A DNA stretch of 18,237 nucleotides. Source: Gonium pectorale (taxonomy: Eukaryota; Chlorophyta; Chlorophyceae; Chlamydomonadales; Volvocaceae). Both the position numbers and the translations under genes were made by a program. Below, piece after piece: positions 1-10,534 of this stretch (its first letter is position 1; every line of letters starts with the position of its first letter). The notes under the pieces are model-generated. The model searched no databases. It had not been told where the DNA came from and saw only the letters and a program-made list of their open reading frames with translations. Location of the stretch: contig LSYV01000007.1 in the NCBI GenBank assembly GCA_001584585.1, positions 3,055,708 to 3,073,944 of the forward strand, in the 5' to 3' direction.

Positions 1-1233
1 CTGCTGGCCGCCTGCAAACGTCTTGCACGCCCGGTTGCCGCCAGTCTCAACGAGCCCGTCAGCTGTCGGTCCCCAAGCTCCCTACACTTCCTGCGCTACA
101 GGCCCCTCCGCCCCCCAGTGCCGCTCACACCGCCCCCCAGTGCCGCTCACACCGCCCCCCCAGTGCCGCTCACACCATCCTTTCAAGTCCCTCTTGCCCT
201 GCCTGGCGAGATTGGCCCTCTTCCTACCCTGCCCCTCCTCCCACCCTGCGCCATCCCTGCCCACCCGGCACGATGGCCATGAGGGCCGCCGCCACCAAGC
301 CAGTCTCCGCGTCCTTGAGCTCCTTGCCAAACAGGTACGCAATCAGGGCCTGGGGGGAGCGCGGGCAGGGCGGGGCGGGGCACATGAGGGCGTGGGCGCG
401 GGACGGGGACGGCAGGGCGGGTGACGGCAGGGCGGGAGACGGCAGGGCGGGCACCTGCAAGGTCGCGGCGAGTGCATGGAGGCATGGAGGCATGGAAGCG
501 GGGCGCACCTACCAAGACGCCCGCGCACCGCAAAACGCGCAGCCTCCTCCCACTCCGTCGCCTCGCCGTTACAAAAACCCTACACCGATGTACACACCGC
601 CACCACCGCAGCCACCACCACCACGCACCGTGTTCCCCGCAAAGAAGGGCGCTGTGAAGACGCAGATGTCCCTCAACTTGATGCACGCGGTGAGGAAGTT
701 TGAGATCTTGTAGAGGATGGCGGCCGTGAACATGAGGCCGGGGTACACGGTCCCGCCCACCACGCGCCCCAGCGGGTGCCACGAGTCCGCGTCAAACCAA
801 TTCCAGAACTCATAGAAGCCGTCCTGCACCAGTTTGATGGTGCTGCGATAGTTGAAGTAGGGGTCGAATTCGTGGATGACGCTCTCGTAGCGCAGCACCG
901 AGAACTGCGGGGAGCACCGTGATGCGGGGGCAGGGCGGGGCGAGGGTCGGCAGGCCCGCGATGCCAGCCACAGTGGATAGAACTAGCAGCATAAAGTGAT
1001 CCATGTAAGGACCATTCCAGGAAGAGTGATCGCATGCCGGACTTGGACACGCACGCATGATCTGAGCGGAATCGGCGCACCAAGCGGATGCAGAACGCCA
1101 GCAGGTAGATGAAGATTAGCGTCGCGCATCGGATGAGCAGCTCCTGAGACTTTGTCCGCGTGAGGTAGCGCTTGGCCGTCTCCAGCAGCGATGCGGACGA
1201 AACATAGGGCTCGGAGCCCTTTGCAGCCGACAT
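1..1233 (-). CDS. STT3: Dolichyl-diphosphooligosaccharide-protein glycosyltransferase subunit STT3 (5' part, partial)
   Basis: Catalytic subunit of the ER oligosaccharyltransferase, which moves the lipid-linked glycan onto Asn in N-X-S/T sequons. Three exons are visible: 1233-1081, 904-629 and 349-265. They have GT-AG introns and join in frame as [11 protein letters not shown] and [14 protein letters not shown], exactly where STT3 proteins are continuous. The first exon carries transmembrane helix 1 (about residues 34-55). The second carries the invariant luminal motif [12 protein letters not shown], with metal-binding/catalytic Asp near residue 65, followed by [10 protein letters not shown] and GGTVYPGLM. 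The third ends at AALMAIVPG, phase 1; the expected next residues (Tyr-Ile-Ser-Arg) are not found, so intron 3 runs off the left edge. About 121 codons of a protein usually above 700 residues are present. The Met at 1233 is the only sensible start. The protein diverges from the nuclease gene. Family assignment is very secure; whether it is A-type or B-type is not decided here. Confidence 0.96.
111..177. repeat. Three tandem 22-23 bp units in STT3 intron 3
   Basis: The unit CCCCCCAGTGCCGCTCACACCG occurs head to tail at 111-132, 133-154 and 155-177; the third copy has one extra C and ends in CA. It lies inside the intron that leaves the window on the left. It looks like a young minisatellite with no evident function. 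Confidence 0.9.
403..450. repeat. Short GC-rich tandem repeat in STT3 intron 2
   Basis: A 15 bp unit built on GACGGCAGGGCGG is repeated three times. A separate run of three near-identical 9 bp GGCATGGAG-type units follows at about 473-497. Both lie in the 279 bp intron between STT3 exons 2 and 3 (350-628). Confidence 0.8.
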
Positions 1234-1535
1234 TTCGTTGCGTTGCCTCGGGCCCTACTATTGGTCCTAAGGCAGGAAAGCAGTCCGGACCAATACCCGT
1301 GCAAGCTCCTACTCACGGGGCATCGTAACCACTATGATCTCTGTTTCGGGCTTGGCCGCTAGCGATCCTTCACTCTCGTGCCGGAAGTGAGGTCGGGACT
1401 ACGGGGCTCGGGCCGAGCAACGACCCGCGCATACGACACATACCCAACGAGCGGCAAAAACATCCCAGCGCAATCCACAATGAGATTATAGAAATACTTT
1501 CGGCACGTGGCACCGCACCGCCCGTATTCCCATAC
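1234..1535. promoter_or_regulatory. Bidirectional promoter interval between STT3 and the nuclease gene
   Basis: These 302 bp separate two divergent start codons (STT3 at 1233 minus, nuclease at 1536 plus), so both promoters and 5'UTRs must fit here unless non-coding 5' exons exist. The interval is less GC-rich than the flanking exons. I see no convincing TATA box in either direction. Confidence 0.6.
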
Positions 1536-4500
1536 ATGGCCCGCAAGAAGACGGCGCAGGGGCGCAAGGCCAAGAAGAAGCGGCCGAATGGCGCCGAGGG
1601 CAGCCAGGCCGCCAACGCGGAGGCCGCGCGAGGGCCTGCGCCCGCGCCGGGCCGGGCCAGCGGGTGGGGCGGGGGCGGGGGCCGCGGTGGCGCCGCCTCC
1701 GGCCCCGTGCCCAACCTGTTTTGGGGCCACGTGTCCATGGAGCAGCTGCGGGCCACTCCCCGCTTTGTGGGGCTGCCGGAGGCGGAGCAGCTGATGCCGC
1801 TGCCCAGCGCCGCCCTCGCCAGGTGGGGCCCTCCTCCGTGCCGGCTGCCAGGCCACCTGACTGCGGTACCACTCCCGTCCCCCGCCCGTGCCCCCCCCCT
1901 TCTCCTCCGAGACCTGCCCCGAACTGCACCTTGCCCGGCTTCCCACCCCCACCGGCGCCGTCGGGTCACCTCCCGCCGCCAGGTACCTCCGCCAGGAGTC
2001 CGCCGCCTGGGCCGCCCTGCACCCGGGGCTGCTGAGCACGGGGCTGCTCAAGGAGGCGCTCGGGCTGCGGGAGCCGCGCGCGGCCAGGCAGCTGGGCGGG
2101 CGGAACGAGGTGCGGCGCGGCTCCGGTCGTCCGGTGTGGTGCGGTGCGGTGCGGGATGAGGAGGAGGAGGAGGAGGAGGAGGAGGCAGTAGCGGAGCAGG
2201 CAGCGTGCGGACGCCGCGTGAGGGAGGGCGGCACGAGGGTCTGGAGGGCGGGGCTCAGCCTGGTGTCAACGACAGGTGCGAGCTTGCGTCCCTGCGGTGG
2301 GCCCACGGGCAGGAAGGGGCCCTGCTGATGAGCCACACAAGACCGCGGGCGCCGCCGCACGGTGGGCCCCATTGTCGCCTCCGTCCGGCATCAACCGTCC
2401 AGCATCTGTCCACACGTGCCCCGGCGCGGCGGCTTCGTGCACTGCGCCGTGGGCTCGGGCCCCAAGTACTGTGATGACCCCCGCGGCCGCACCAACGCCC
2501 GGCTCCCCCGTGCCCCGCCCGCCATCGGGACCCCAGAGCAGCCACGCGCCGCTGCTGGCTGCCTGGAACCACCTGCGCGCGCCGCACCCACTGCCTCCGC
2601 CGCTTGGTCCGCGGGCGGAGGAGGAGACGCGGCAGCGGGCGCTGGCGGACATGGAGCAAGCGCTGCAGCGGCAGCGGCAACGGCAGCGGCAGGGTGAGGG
2701 GGTCAAGGAGGGGAGGCACTGTGGTACGTCGCTGCGTGTCTGCGCTTGGCCCATTGCGTTGGGGGGGTTGCTGTTGACTGCGCGCGCATTCGCATTCGTG
2801 ACCATGCGCAGGGCAGGATGGGTCGGCGGAGGCGGAGGCAGAGGCGGAGGGGGGCCCCCCAGACGACGGGTCGCCGTGCGGCCGCTACCGCCGCTGCGCC
2901 GCCGCGCTGTCGGGCGGCGGGCTGGTGGGCGTGCGCTGCGCGTGGGGCAAGGCGGCAGAGGGCGCGGCGCTGGCGGCGCTGCTGCAGATGTTCCCGGGCT
3001 CGCGGTTGCACGAGGTGGGCAGGGCGGGAGCCGGGAACAGAGAGGAGGGCGCGGGGGCTGGGGAGGCGGAGGGGGTCTGCCGGGTGGCGCGGTCTGGGCG
3101 CCCGCGCTGCGAAGCCCTGGATGACTGCTGGCTGCGGCCCCTTCAGGCGCGGTTGCGGGCCAGGCACTTTTGCCTTTGCGCACGCCCCGCCCTCCCGCCA
3201 CCAGGTGGGGCTGTGCTACCCGCCTCCCGCCGCCACCGCCCGCTGGCCTGCGCTGCCCCCGCTGGCCGCCTCCCCGGACGCCATCATCGCACACACCTTG
3301 CCCCTGGCCCCGCTGACCCCGGCGCCGGGACGGAATGGGGCCGGGCAGCAGCCGGTGGGGAGGCAGCCCCCGGGATGGTGCTGCTGCAGTCGGCCCTCCA
3401 GCAACCCGAGGGGGAGCGGCGCGAGGCTGAGGAGAGCGAGGGAGGGAGAGGCGGAACGCCACAGGGCACCGAGGCGCTGTTGACGGCTGCGGCGACGGCG
3501 ACGGCGCGGCGGCAGCAGGCAGGTTTGGCGGGCCGGCATGCTGGGGCTGCGGAAAGCAGACGAATTGTACGCTGCGTTGCGACCTGCCCTTGCGGTTGGC
3601 GGTTGGCAGTTGGCGCCCTTCGGATGTTGGGCTGCGGGGTAGGAGGGCGAGGCGGTGAGCGGCACGGCGGTGCCCCTCTCGGCCCCGGCCCCGGCCCCGG
3701 CCAGTCGGAGCGCGTGCAAGCGCCACAGCTGCGTCGGCGGCTGGGCAGGTCGGGTTACCAGCCTGAGCTGCCCGTGGCGGGGCAGGACGCGAGTAGTGCG
3801 ATGCTCTCGGAGCGAGGCGCCGCCTGACCTGGGCTGTCGCCCGCATGCCGGCTCGGCTGCCGCACACTCCGCAACCGTTGTGCCGCCCGCAGCCCGCCAC
3901 CCGCCACCCGCAGCCCGCATGCTGGACGCCCCATCCTATCTTGATCCCCCGGACCCTGGGCCCGGGCCCCTCCTGACCCCACCCCAGGCGGACCAGCTGC
4001 GGGCCGCCCTGGCGTGGCTCCTGTCGCGGGTCCCGATTGACCCGGGGGAAGGCGCGGACGGCGACGGCGACGGCAAGTCGGGGAGCGACGAGCCGGACGC
4101 GGGCCAAGAGGGCCACGAAGACGAGGAATGGGAAGAGGCCGAAGATAGGGACCCGGAGTCGGAGCACCAGCTCAGCGAAGCGGGCACAGAGGAGGAGGAT
4201 GCCTTGTTACTTGCGGCTAGCAGTGGGGTGCGCCCCGGGCAAGGCACGGACAGGGGAGCGCGAGAGGGCGGCTCAGCGGGGGCAAGTGAGCAGTGTGAAG
4301 GCGGTGATGCCGGCGGCGACGGCTTGCTTGAGCAGCCGGCAACGCCAAGCGAGGCCCCGGGGCTGCCAGCACCGCTCGGGAAGGCCGCGACTGCCGCATG
4401 GGCGCTGGCGGAGGCAGCACGCCGGTCAGCAGCGGAAGCGGAAGCGGCAGAACTTGCCGCATCCGCCACCTCAGCCGCCCTCGGCGCGACGGCGGCTCGG

Positions 4501-6526
4501 CTCCCCGGCCCCGGCCCCGGCTCCGCGCTTCTGGCGGCTGCACTTGAGAGCGACCGGCCGCTGCTGCTGCTGTGTGGCCGCTGCGGAGCGACGGCAGCCG
4601 GGGGTGGGGCCGAAGGCTGCGGCGGGAGCCAAACTCCTGCACCGAGCAGGCCGGATGGTTCGGACGAAGCAGGCGGGCGCGGGCACGGGATCGGGCCCGC
4701 ACGGCTGGGTGCGGAGACGTGCTGCGGCTGCGGCGCCGCCGTTGCCATTGGCGTCGACGGCACTGGTGCTACTGGGCCGGGCCGGACATGCGGGGATCCG
4801 CCCCCTCCGACGGCAGCAACTGCGGCGATGGTGCGGGAGGTGGTGGAAGTGAAGAGCACGTGCCCATTCGGAATGCGGCAGGTGCGGGCTGCGGCGGCTG
4901 CGTGGGGTGCACGGCGAGGTGCGGGCCCCGGGCCCCGGGCGGGCAGCCAGCAGCTTCCAGGTGCTCGCTGCCGTTGACGCCGCCGCGCAGTGGGGCACTG
5001 GGGCCCGCATACCCCGGATCCCACCCCGCAGCCCCACGCGGTCTGCCGGCGCCGGCCGCTACATGCCCCCCCACCTGCGCTGCGCTGCGCTGCGCTGCTG
5101 CGTCTGGCCCCAGCGGCGCAACAAACTCGCGAACCGCCGGACAACACTGCTGGCGGGCCCGCCGGTTACTCGCGTCTACATCCCCGTAACTGCCACCCTA
5201 ACCCCCGCTTACCCCCACCCCACCCCACTTCCCCTTCCGCTCCCCTTTTCGCTCCCCCTTCCGCTCCCCCTTCCGCTCCCCCTTCCGCTCCCCCGCCGCC
5301 TGCCAGGTCCGGCGCGGCGGCAAGGGCCGTCTGGTGAGCGAGCTGGTGCTCAGCGACCCGGGCCCCCGCCGCGCCGTGCCCCCGTTGTGGGTGCCGCAGG
5401 TGCAGATGCACATGGCGGCGGCGGGGTGCGCCTCGGGGCTCATCGTATCGCGGTGCGTGGCCCACCGCGTGCGGCGCCAGGGGCCGGTCGAGGAGGGACC
5501 ATCGCGCAGCGGGGGGTGGGGTGCGCCAGGGACCTGGTCGCGTCACGATGCACACGCGACACGGTGTGGCGGCTGACGCGGGCGGGGCGAGGACAGCGGC
5601 TGCCGCCAGCTAGCCGCTGGGGCACGTGGTACGCACCGCGGCTGGGCGGGGAGGAGCGGGGAGGGCCGTTTTCTTGGAAGCGTACGGCAAATCATGTGGC
5701 AAGGCGGGCGGGCAACCGCGCTCACGGCGTTGGGCTCCCCTCTGGCTTCCCCGTCGCTTTAGCTTGATGCCCTCTCCCGGTGGGGTTGCATGTATGCGGC
5801 GGGTTCCCCCGCGTCCGCTTCATTAGTCCTCCCCGTTACTGCCCGGCATCGGGAGGCTGTGCGCTGGCCGTGTCTTCCTCCATCAAAGAATGCTCCCTTC
5901 AACTCCCTCCCCCAGCTCCGCGACCAAGGGCTTGATGGTGTTCCGCATGTGGCGGGACGACGAGTACGTGCAGCGCATGATGGAGCTGCTGGAGAGGTGC
6001 GGGCTGGCTGGGGGTGGGGGCGGGGGCGGGGTCCGCTGCGCCCCGCTGCAAGGGAGCTGGCGCTGCTGGCGGTGGTGTGGGGGTTGCAGCAGGCTTCCCC
6101 CGGTCGTGTCGCCACGTTGCTCCAGCGCGCAGGCTGCTTGGTGAGCCTCGTCCTCTCCCCCTCCCTTCAGCTCTTCTTCCCACGGCAGCCCCTGCGAGCT
6201 CTGCTGCGCCTGCTCCCGCGTATCTCCACTGCCCCTGCACGCTCGCGCGACACCCCGCCCATCCCCCTCCCCCTCCCGCGGCCCCCCTCCCGCTGCGTGT
6301 CAGGGTGTCTGCCGAGTACGTGCGCCCGGGCCGGCCGCCCCCACCCGACATGTTCGCCCGGGAGCCGGCGTATGTGGCGTTCCTGTCCACCACCTGCCGC
6401 CTGGCGCGAGGCGCGACGCCGCTCACGCCCTCCCCTTGGAGGCCTGCGGGGGGGCCGCCCGACCGGGACCTGGCCTTCGTGACGAGGTCGCAGCCGGGAG
6501 CGGGGAACCAGGGGAACGGGGCATGA
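1536..6526 (+). CDS. YqaJ/lambda-exonuclease-type PD-(D/E)XK nuclease-like protein, nine exons
   Basis: Proposed exons: 1536-1822, 1983-2109, 2537-2693, 2812-3014, 3205-3354, 3988-4881, 5307-5452, 5916-5996 and 6304-6526. All junctions keep frame and give 755 residues ending in TGA. The N-terminus has a basic, NLS-like stretch (residues 10-17). Family motifs appear in order: YLRQESAAWAALHPGLLSTG in exon 2; CAWGKAAEG with Glu240; ASPDAII with Asp283; VVEVKSTCPF with Glu595 and Lys597; and WVPQVQMHM with Gln637. Exons 8-9 carry VFRMWRDDEY and EYVRPGRPPPPD. These match the conserved Glu, Asp, Glu-X-Lys and Gln set of the YqaJ nuclease fold, so the active site looks intact. Related proteins occur in plants and algae; their role is poorly known, and recombination or DNA end processing is inferred. 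An acidic, Ala-rich insertion of about 270 residues splits Asp283 from Glu595. Exons 3, 5 and 6 have the least certain borders. I see no TGTAA downstream before RSP9. Confidence 0.85.
2158..2184. repeat. GAG trinucleotide microsatellite in nuclease intron 2
   Basis: About nine uninterrupted GAG units lie in the intron between exons 2 and 3 of the nuclease gene. On the plus strand one frame would read as poly-Glu, but no splice model needs it. Confidence 0.9.
5075..5098. repeat. 5 bp CTGCG microsatellite in nuclease intron 6
   Basis: Four to five copies of CTGCG follow one another inside the proposed intron 4882-5306. Confidence 0.75.
5228..5300. repeat. 12 bp pyrimidine minisatellite abutting an acceptor
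   Basis: Units of the form CTCCCCCTTCCG are repeated about five times, with the first copies degenerate. They end just upstream of the CCTGCCAG acceptor of nuclease exon 7 (5307). The array therefore forms the polypyrimidine tract of that intron. Confidence 0.9.
6010..6031 (+). other. Possible G-quadruplex motif in nuclease intron 8
   Basis: Four runs of four or more G, separated by single bases (G5-T-G5-C-G5-C-G4), lie 14 bp after the donor at 5997. The run is on the sense strand, so both DNA and pre-mRNA could fold. Folding is inferred from the pattern only. Confidence 0.6.
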
Positions 6527-7279
6527 CGAAGGAGGCGGCCATGGGCACTGGGCGCTGGCACGGACGCAGCTGCCTGAACCCGACGACTGCATGTTTACTC
6601 GCGCTGTGATGCTCTGGGTCCTCGCCCGCCGGCAAGGGTGGTGTCACCTGCGAGCGAGCCACAGCTCCAGCAAGGCTTATCACGTTAACTGAAGTCGGTC
6701 CTGATATAGGTTGCACGTGAGTTTGATCATGACGATGAGGTGGAGGTTAAGGCGGAGTCCTTACCCCACGTTCATCGACAGACACGCACGGCGTGGGGGA
6801 AGGCGAGGTGTCGCTATGGCGTGGGTGGAGTGGACTAGGCAGGCGGGTAGACGCCCCCTGGGAGGGGCGGCGCCCGCGGTGGGCGGCAGCCGCACTTGCC
6901 GACGGGGGGATGGCCGCCACTTTACGGGCGCAGCTGGATGCTACAGCGCCGCTGCCAAGCCGCATCAAGAGTCAGTACTCCGTCAAGTGTCAGTGCTGGA
7001 CATGCGGATGGCGCGCATGTCAGGAGGCGTGTATGGACATGATGCAACCCGCGGCTTCCAGGCATTCGGAGTTTATTGCCGATTTCGGCACTTTGGATTG
7101 TTCATGTGGTGGGAGGTGGGTGGTGGTTGGAGCCGTACTTTTGACCCGACCTTCGAACAGGAGGCATTGCCTGCATACGCCCAGTTGTCACGAGTACCGA
7201 GCACCTAAACGAGCTGCACAGCGAACAAAGCCAATTATCTAGTATTTTCACCGAGCCGCGTAGCAAACAGCGAAGCATC
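6527..7279. other. Intergenic interval between the nuclease gene and RSP9
   Basis: These 753 bp must hold the nuclease 3'UTR and the RSP9 promoter and 5'UTR. The open frames here lack GC3 bias and recognisable protein. No TGTAA is visible on the plus strand, so the nuclease mRNA must use a variant poly(A) signal or a site I cannot identify. Confidence 0.6.
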
Positions 7280-9630
7280 ATGGTGCAACTCGAGCCCAAC
7301 ATTACTCTAGTCCTTAAGTACCTAGCTAGCTGTGGCGCTGTGCTGCCAGCCGAACAGCAGGTGTGCAGCGTCACTCTAGAAAGGCCGCGTCAACCCATGC
7401 TTGACGCTCCTTCATTCAGCGCAGGCGGCCCTGGATCATTCGATCCCCATCAAGCGAATTGAGGCTGGTCTTAAGACGCTCACACTATGGGGGCGGATAA
7501 CGGCGCTGAACGGGAAGGTGCGGCATGCACGCCACAGAACACGGCCTGTCAAGGCATCGAAACCCCTAACTCACATGACGCATGCTCGTTGGTGGCTGCA
7601 GGACTACCTCATAGCGGAGGGGTTCAACACTGCGACGAGTAAAGCGGGCGTGGTGACGTATGAGACGAAGTACTTTTACAGCCAGGACGGTGCACGCTGG
7701 AGCGACCTGCAGCCGGTCGACGGGGAGACCGCGGTGCGGGCGGCCCGCATCAAGGGGCAGCTCAGCGGGGACGCAGCGAAGAACTACGAGCTGGAGGAGA
7801 AGGACCCCAACGCGCCGGAGCCGTCGCCGGACGCGGATGAGGAGGTCAAGCCGCTGGTGTTTCAGATCCCGGAGCTCTCGGTGCTGCGGTACCGGGTGGA
7901 CTCTATCACCGCGGCCACCTCCATCATCCCCACGGTGAGGACCGTCGCAGCCACTGCAGCCAGCGCGCAGGCGCGCATCGGGGTCTGAGGCACTGGGAGG
8001 TGAAGGGGTACTAACGGGTAAAAGGGGTGGCGTTTGGGGTAGTGGGTTTGGAAGGCATTCTCAGTAGCGTTTGGGATGGGTGAAAACGGCCGAGTGTGTG
8101 GGCGGGATCAGCAGCAGCGAAGAGTGGCAGGCTCGCCGCCGCGTCGCGGGCAGGGATCTGGAGACGAAGGATACGCACGGCCCCGGGTCCGCCGGCCAGT
8201 TGGATGCTTCGTATACGGGTGGGCGCATAATACAGCCGGCGCGAGGCGGTGTCTTGCTTTCTTGGGAGGGATACAGCCGAGCGCACCGCCGGGGCGGGAG
8301 CACGCGCGGCTGCACGCGTCATCCACTATTCCGGGCCCAGAAATGCCTGGTATCTGCGGACCGACTGAGGGTAACGCATCTGCGGCCGGGCCATGATGAG
8401 GCCTGGAGCCGGCCGCTTGTCAAATGAGGGACTCGCACGAGTGCGCACCCCTGTTGTGCCGGTGGTGGCGTTGCCAGGGTACATACTGTTGGATGTCTGC
8501 ACAACTTCGATCGTGTGTCCTCAAACCCTTCCTCCCACGATAAGACTGTCGCCTTCTATGCAAGGAGGCTAAAGAGACCCGGAGGCGGGACCCTGGGCGG
8601 GGCCCACGCCCAACCCTTTTTGCAAGTGAACGATACCCTAAGCAGGTGCTCGATCCACAGTTCCTTTTCAACGCCCTCCCCGCCCCTGCCCCCCAACTCC
8701 CCTTTCCCCAGAACTCCACCATCGTCAACGCCGCCAGCCAGGTGGTGCCCAACCGCCTGTTCGCGGGCTGCCCCTACCCCGAGAAGCTCGAGTCGTACGC
8801 GCACCGCACCGCGCAGCCCGGCAGCGGGGTCACGCTGGCCAACGACCTGCGCGGCACGTGGGCCGTGCAGTACGACGCGTTCAAGGGGGTGGCGCAGGTG
8901 GGCGCGGAGAGGGGTGGAAGCGGCGGGATTTGTCAGGGGCGTGCCGCTGCGTGCGGACGGGTCTGCCAGCAACGGGCTTATGACAGGACCGTGACCGGCC
9001 CGGGGCGCTGGGACAGTGGGGGAATGTCGCTGAGAGCTGGGCTGTGACGGTGACCGGGTCTTGAGCTGGTGTGCACTGGGCGGAAGGATAGGGCTGTGTT
9101 AAGGGTTATGGACGGGAAGCCTTTAGCGACGGCATCGTAGCACCCTACAGTAGATGACGCGGATACCGCTTGAGCCGCCGCGGAACACCCCGAGGGCGGC
9201 CGTCGGCACGGCATAGCCCTGACATACCCGCCGGCCGGCGTGGCGGGTGACTCGGAGTTGGCAGTCTCCAGGTTAATGCTGTCCTTACGTTGCTGTATTT
9301 GGCGCCCAGCGCCACGCCGCGGGCAGCTGCAGCAACGGGCCCCTTCCGCTCTCATCTGCCCGCCGGCATGGAGTACATGAGCATCCACTGACCTTTCCCG
9401 CCGCCAGGGTCCGCTCCTGCCTCCCACGCCCTTCAACTCCCCCTCCCTCCACACACACGGTTGCCCTTGACCCACGGCCTCCCCTGCCCCGCTCCCTTCC
9501 CCCACCTCTCCAGGTCCGATCACTGCTGTGGCCGGGCTACTTCTTCTACTATGCCGCCAACGAGCTCACGTGGGGGGCGCTGTACGTGGGAGATGGCGTG
9601 CGCAACAACGACCTCATCTTCATGCTGTGA
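7280..9630 (+). CDS. RSP9: Radial spoke protein 9 (radial spoke head subunit), complete
   Basis: Structural subunit of the radial spoke head in motile cilia, working with RSP1, RSP4, RSP6 and RSP10 to pass signals from the central pair to dynein. Five exons, 7280-7360, 7425-7517, 7602-7934, 8712-8897 and 9514-9630, are all phase 0 with GT-AG introns. They encode 269 residues, close to human RSPH9. Recognisable stretches are MVQLEPNITLVLKYLASCGA at the start, DHSIPIKRIEAGLKTLTLWG, DYLIAEGFNTA, QDGARWSDLQPVD, VFQIPELSVLRYRVD and the C-terminus VRSLLWPGYFFYYAANELTW through DLIFML, matching the human LLWPGLTFYH end. There is no signal peptide or membrane segment, as expected for an axonemal protein. 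Intron 1 is only 64 nt, while introns 3 and 4 exceed 600 nt. The sequence is close enough to Chlamydomonas to place the genome in that lineage. No defects seen. Confidence 0.97.
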
Positions 9631-10529
9631 GGGGGGTCGGCGGCGGCGGGCGGGTATGCGCGGGGCGCGCGTTGCGTCCAGAGGCAGGAGGCGGGGAGGG
9701 TGCTCTGTCAGTGGCAAGGGAACGGGGCAAACCAGGGCACGCCATTGTGCCATGCCGCGGTCGGTGGTGGTTGCCGAAAGGGATCGCGGCCTTAGCGTCA
9801 CGGCGCTCGTGGGCTTGCGCGTGGGAAGGCGTTCTGCTGCTGCTGGGGCATCGCAACTACATTTACCAACGAATGAAGCAAGGTTGCCGGCTGAGGGTCC
9901 TGGCTCGGGGATGTGATGGAGTCAGTTTGGGGCGTGCATGCCCAGTGATGCGAGCGCTGGCTCGGGGTTTCGCAGTGTTCGGACTCCGTCCGGCACATAG
10001 GTGTAGAGAGGTCATGGCGCCCACGTCAGCCACGTGTGTGCGGCAGTTGTGTGCGGTGGTGACCTTGATGGCGGGGGTGCGCACATGCCCTGCAGCGGGC
10101 CACGTGTGTGGTATGGGTCGCTGAAGGGGTGCAGGGCGGGTCTAGGAGCGATGGGGGGCGCACTGGACCGCTCGGCACGCAGGCGCGCATGTGCATTGGG
10201 AGCCGGGCCAGCCGGGCCGTGTGCACGGTGTCAAGGTGTCAGCAGGGTGCCAATGCCCGAGACGTTGGCACCCAGCTGCCATGCTCTATGATTCCATGAA
10301 CTTTGATGCCGGCGCCTGTATGACGGCGATTCTGGTGCCCCAAATCTTACGAGCGAGTCAGTCAGGCGTGGGCAGTGAAGTCCGTCCGTCTGGGTTGCTG
10401 CGTTGGGCAACCCATTCGCTGGTGGGCGGTAGCGTCCCGTGAGTCCGCCACATACGGCAGCTGGTGCGTTGACTGACAAGGTGAGGGCGGCTAGTTGGCG
10501 CTGAACGTGTCTGGCTAAGAAGGTCGAGT
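9631..10529 (+). other. Long 3'UTR region of RSP9
   Basis: No gene is recognisable between the RSP9 stop and the first downstream TGTAA at 10530. The base composition drops relative to exons and the open frames on both strands look random. It most likely is an approximately 900 nt 3'UTR. Confidence 0.55.
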
Positions 10530-10534
10530 TGTAA
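10530..10534 (+). terminator. RSP9: TGTAA poly(A) signal, candidate for RSP9
   Basis: TGTAA is the standard poly(A) signal of Chlamydomonas and Volvox. This is the first plus-strand copy after the RSP9 stop, 900 bp downstream. Two TTACA motifs (the same signal on the minus strand) follow within 10 bp. Confidence 0.6.

Noticed and set aside
1359..2372. 337-codon minus-strand open frame across the nuclease start
   Set aside because: Covers nuclease exons 1-2 in antisense and includes the GAG microsatellite read as poly-Ser; no family resemblance.
3681..3700. GGCCCC hexanucleotide run resembling a disease-type repeat
   Set aside because: Only about three units; a similar short run at 4504-4521 encodes Gly-Pro in the nuclease. 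This is ordinary low complexity for a GC-rich genome.
2266..4167. 633-codon minus-strand open frame opposite the nuclease gene
   Set aside because: Arg/Pro/Ala-rich antisense shadow of GC-rich coding sequence, with no recognisable domain. The plus strand carries conserved nuclease motifs over the same span.
3936..5147. 403-codon minus-strand open frame
   Set aside because: Antisense of nuclease exon 6 and intron 6; low-complexity Ser/Ala/Pro composition from GC-rich codons.
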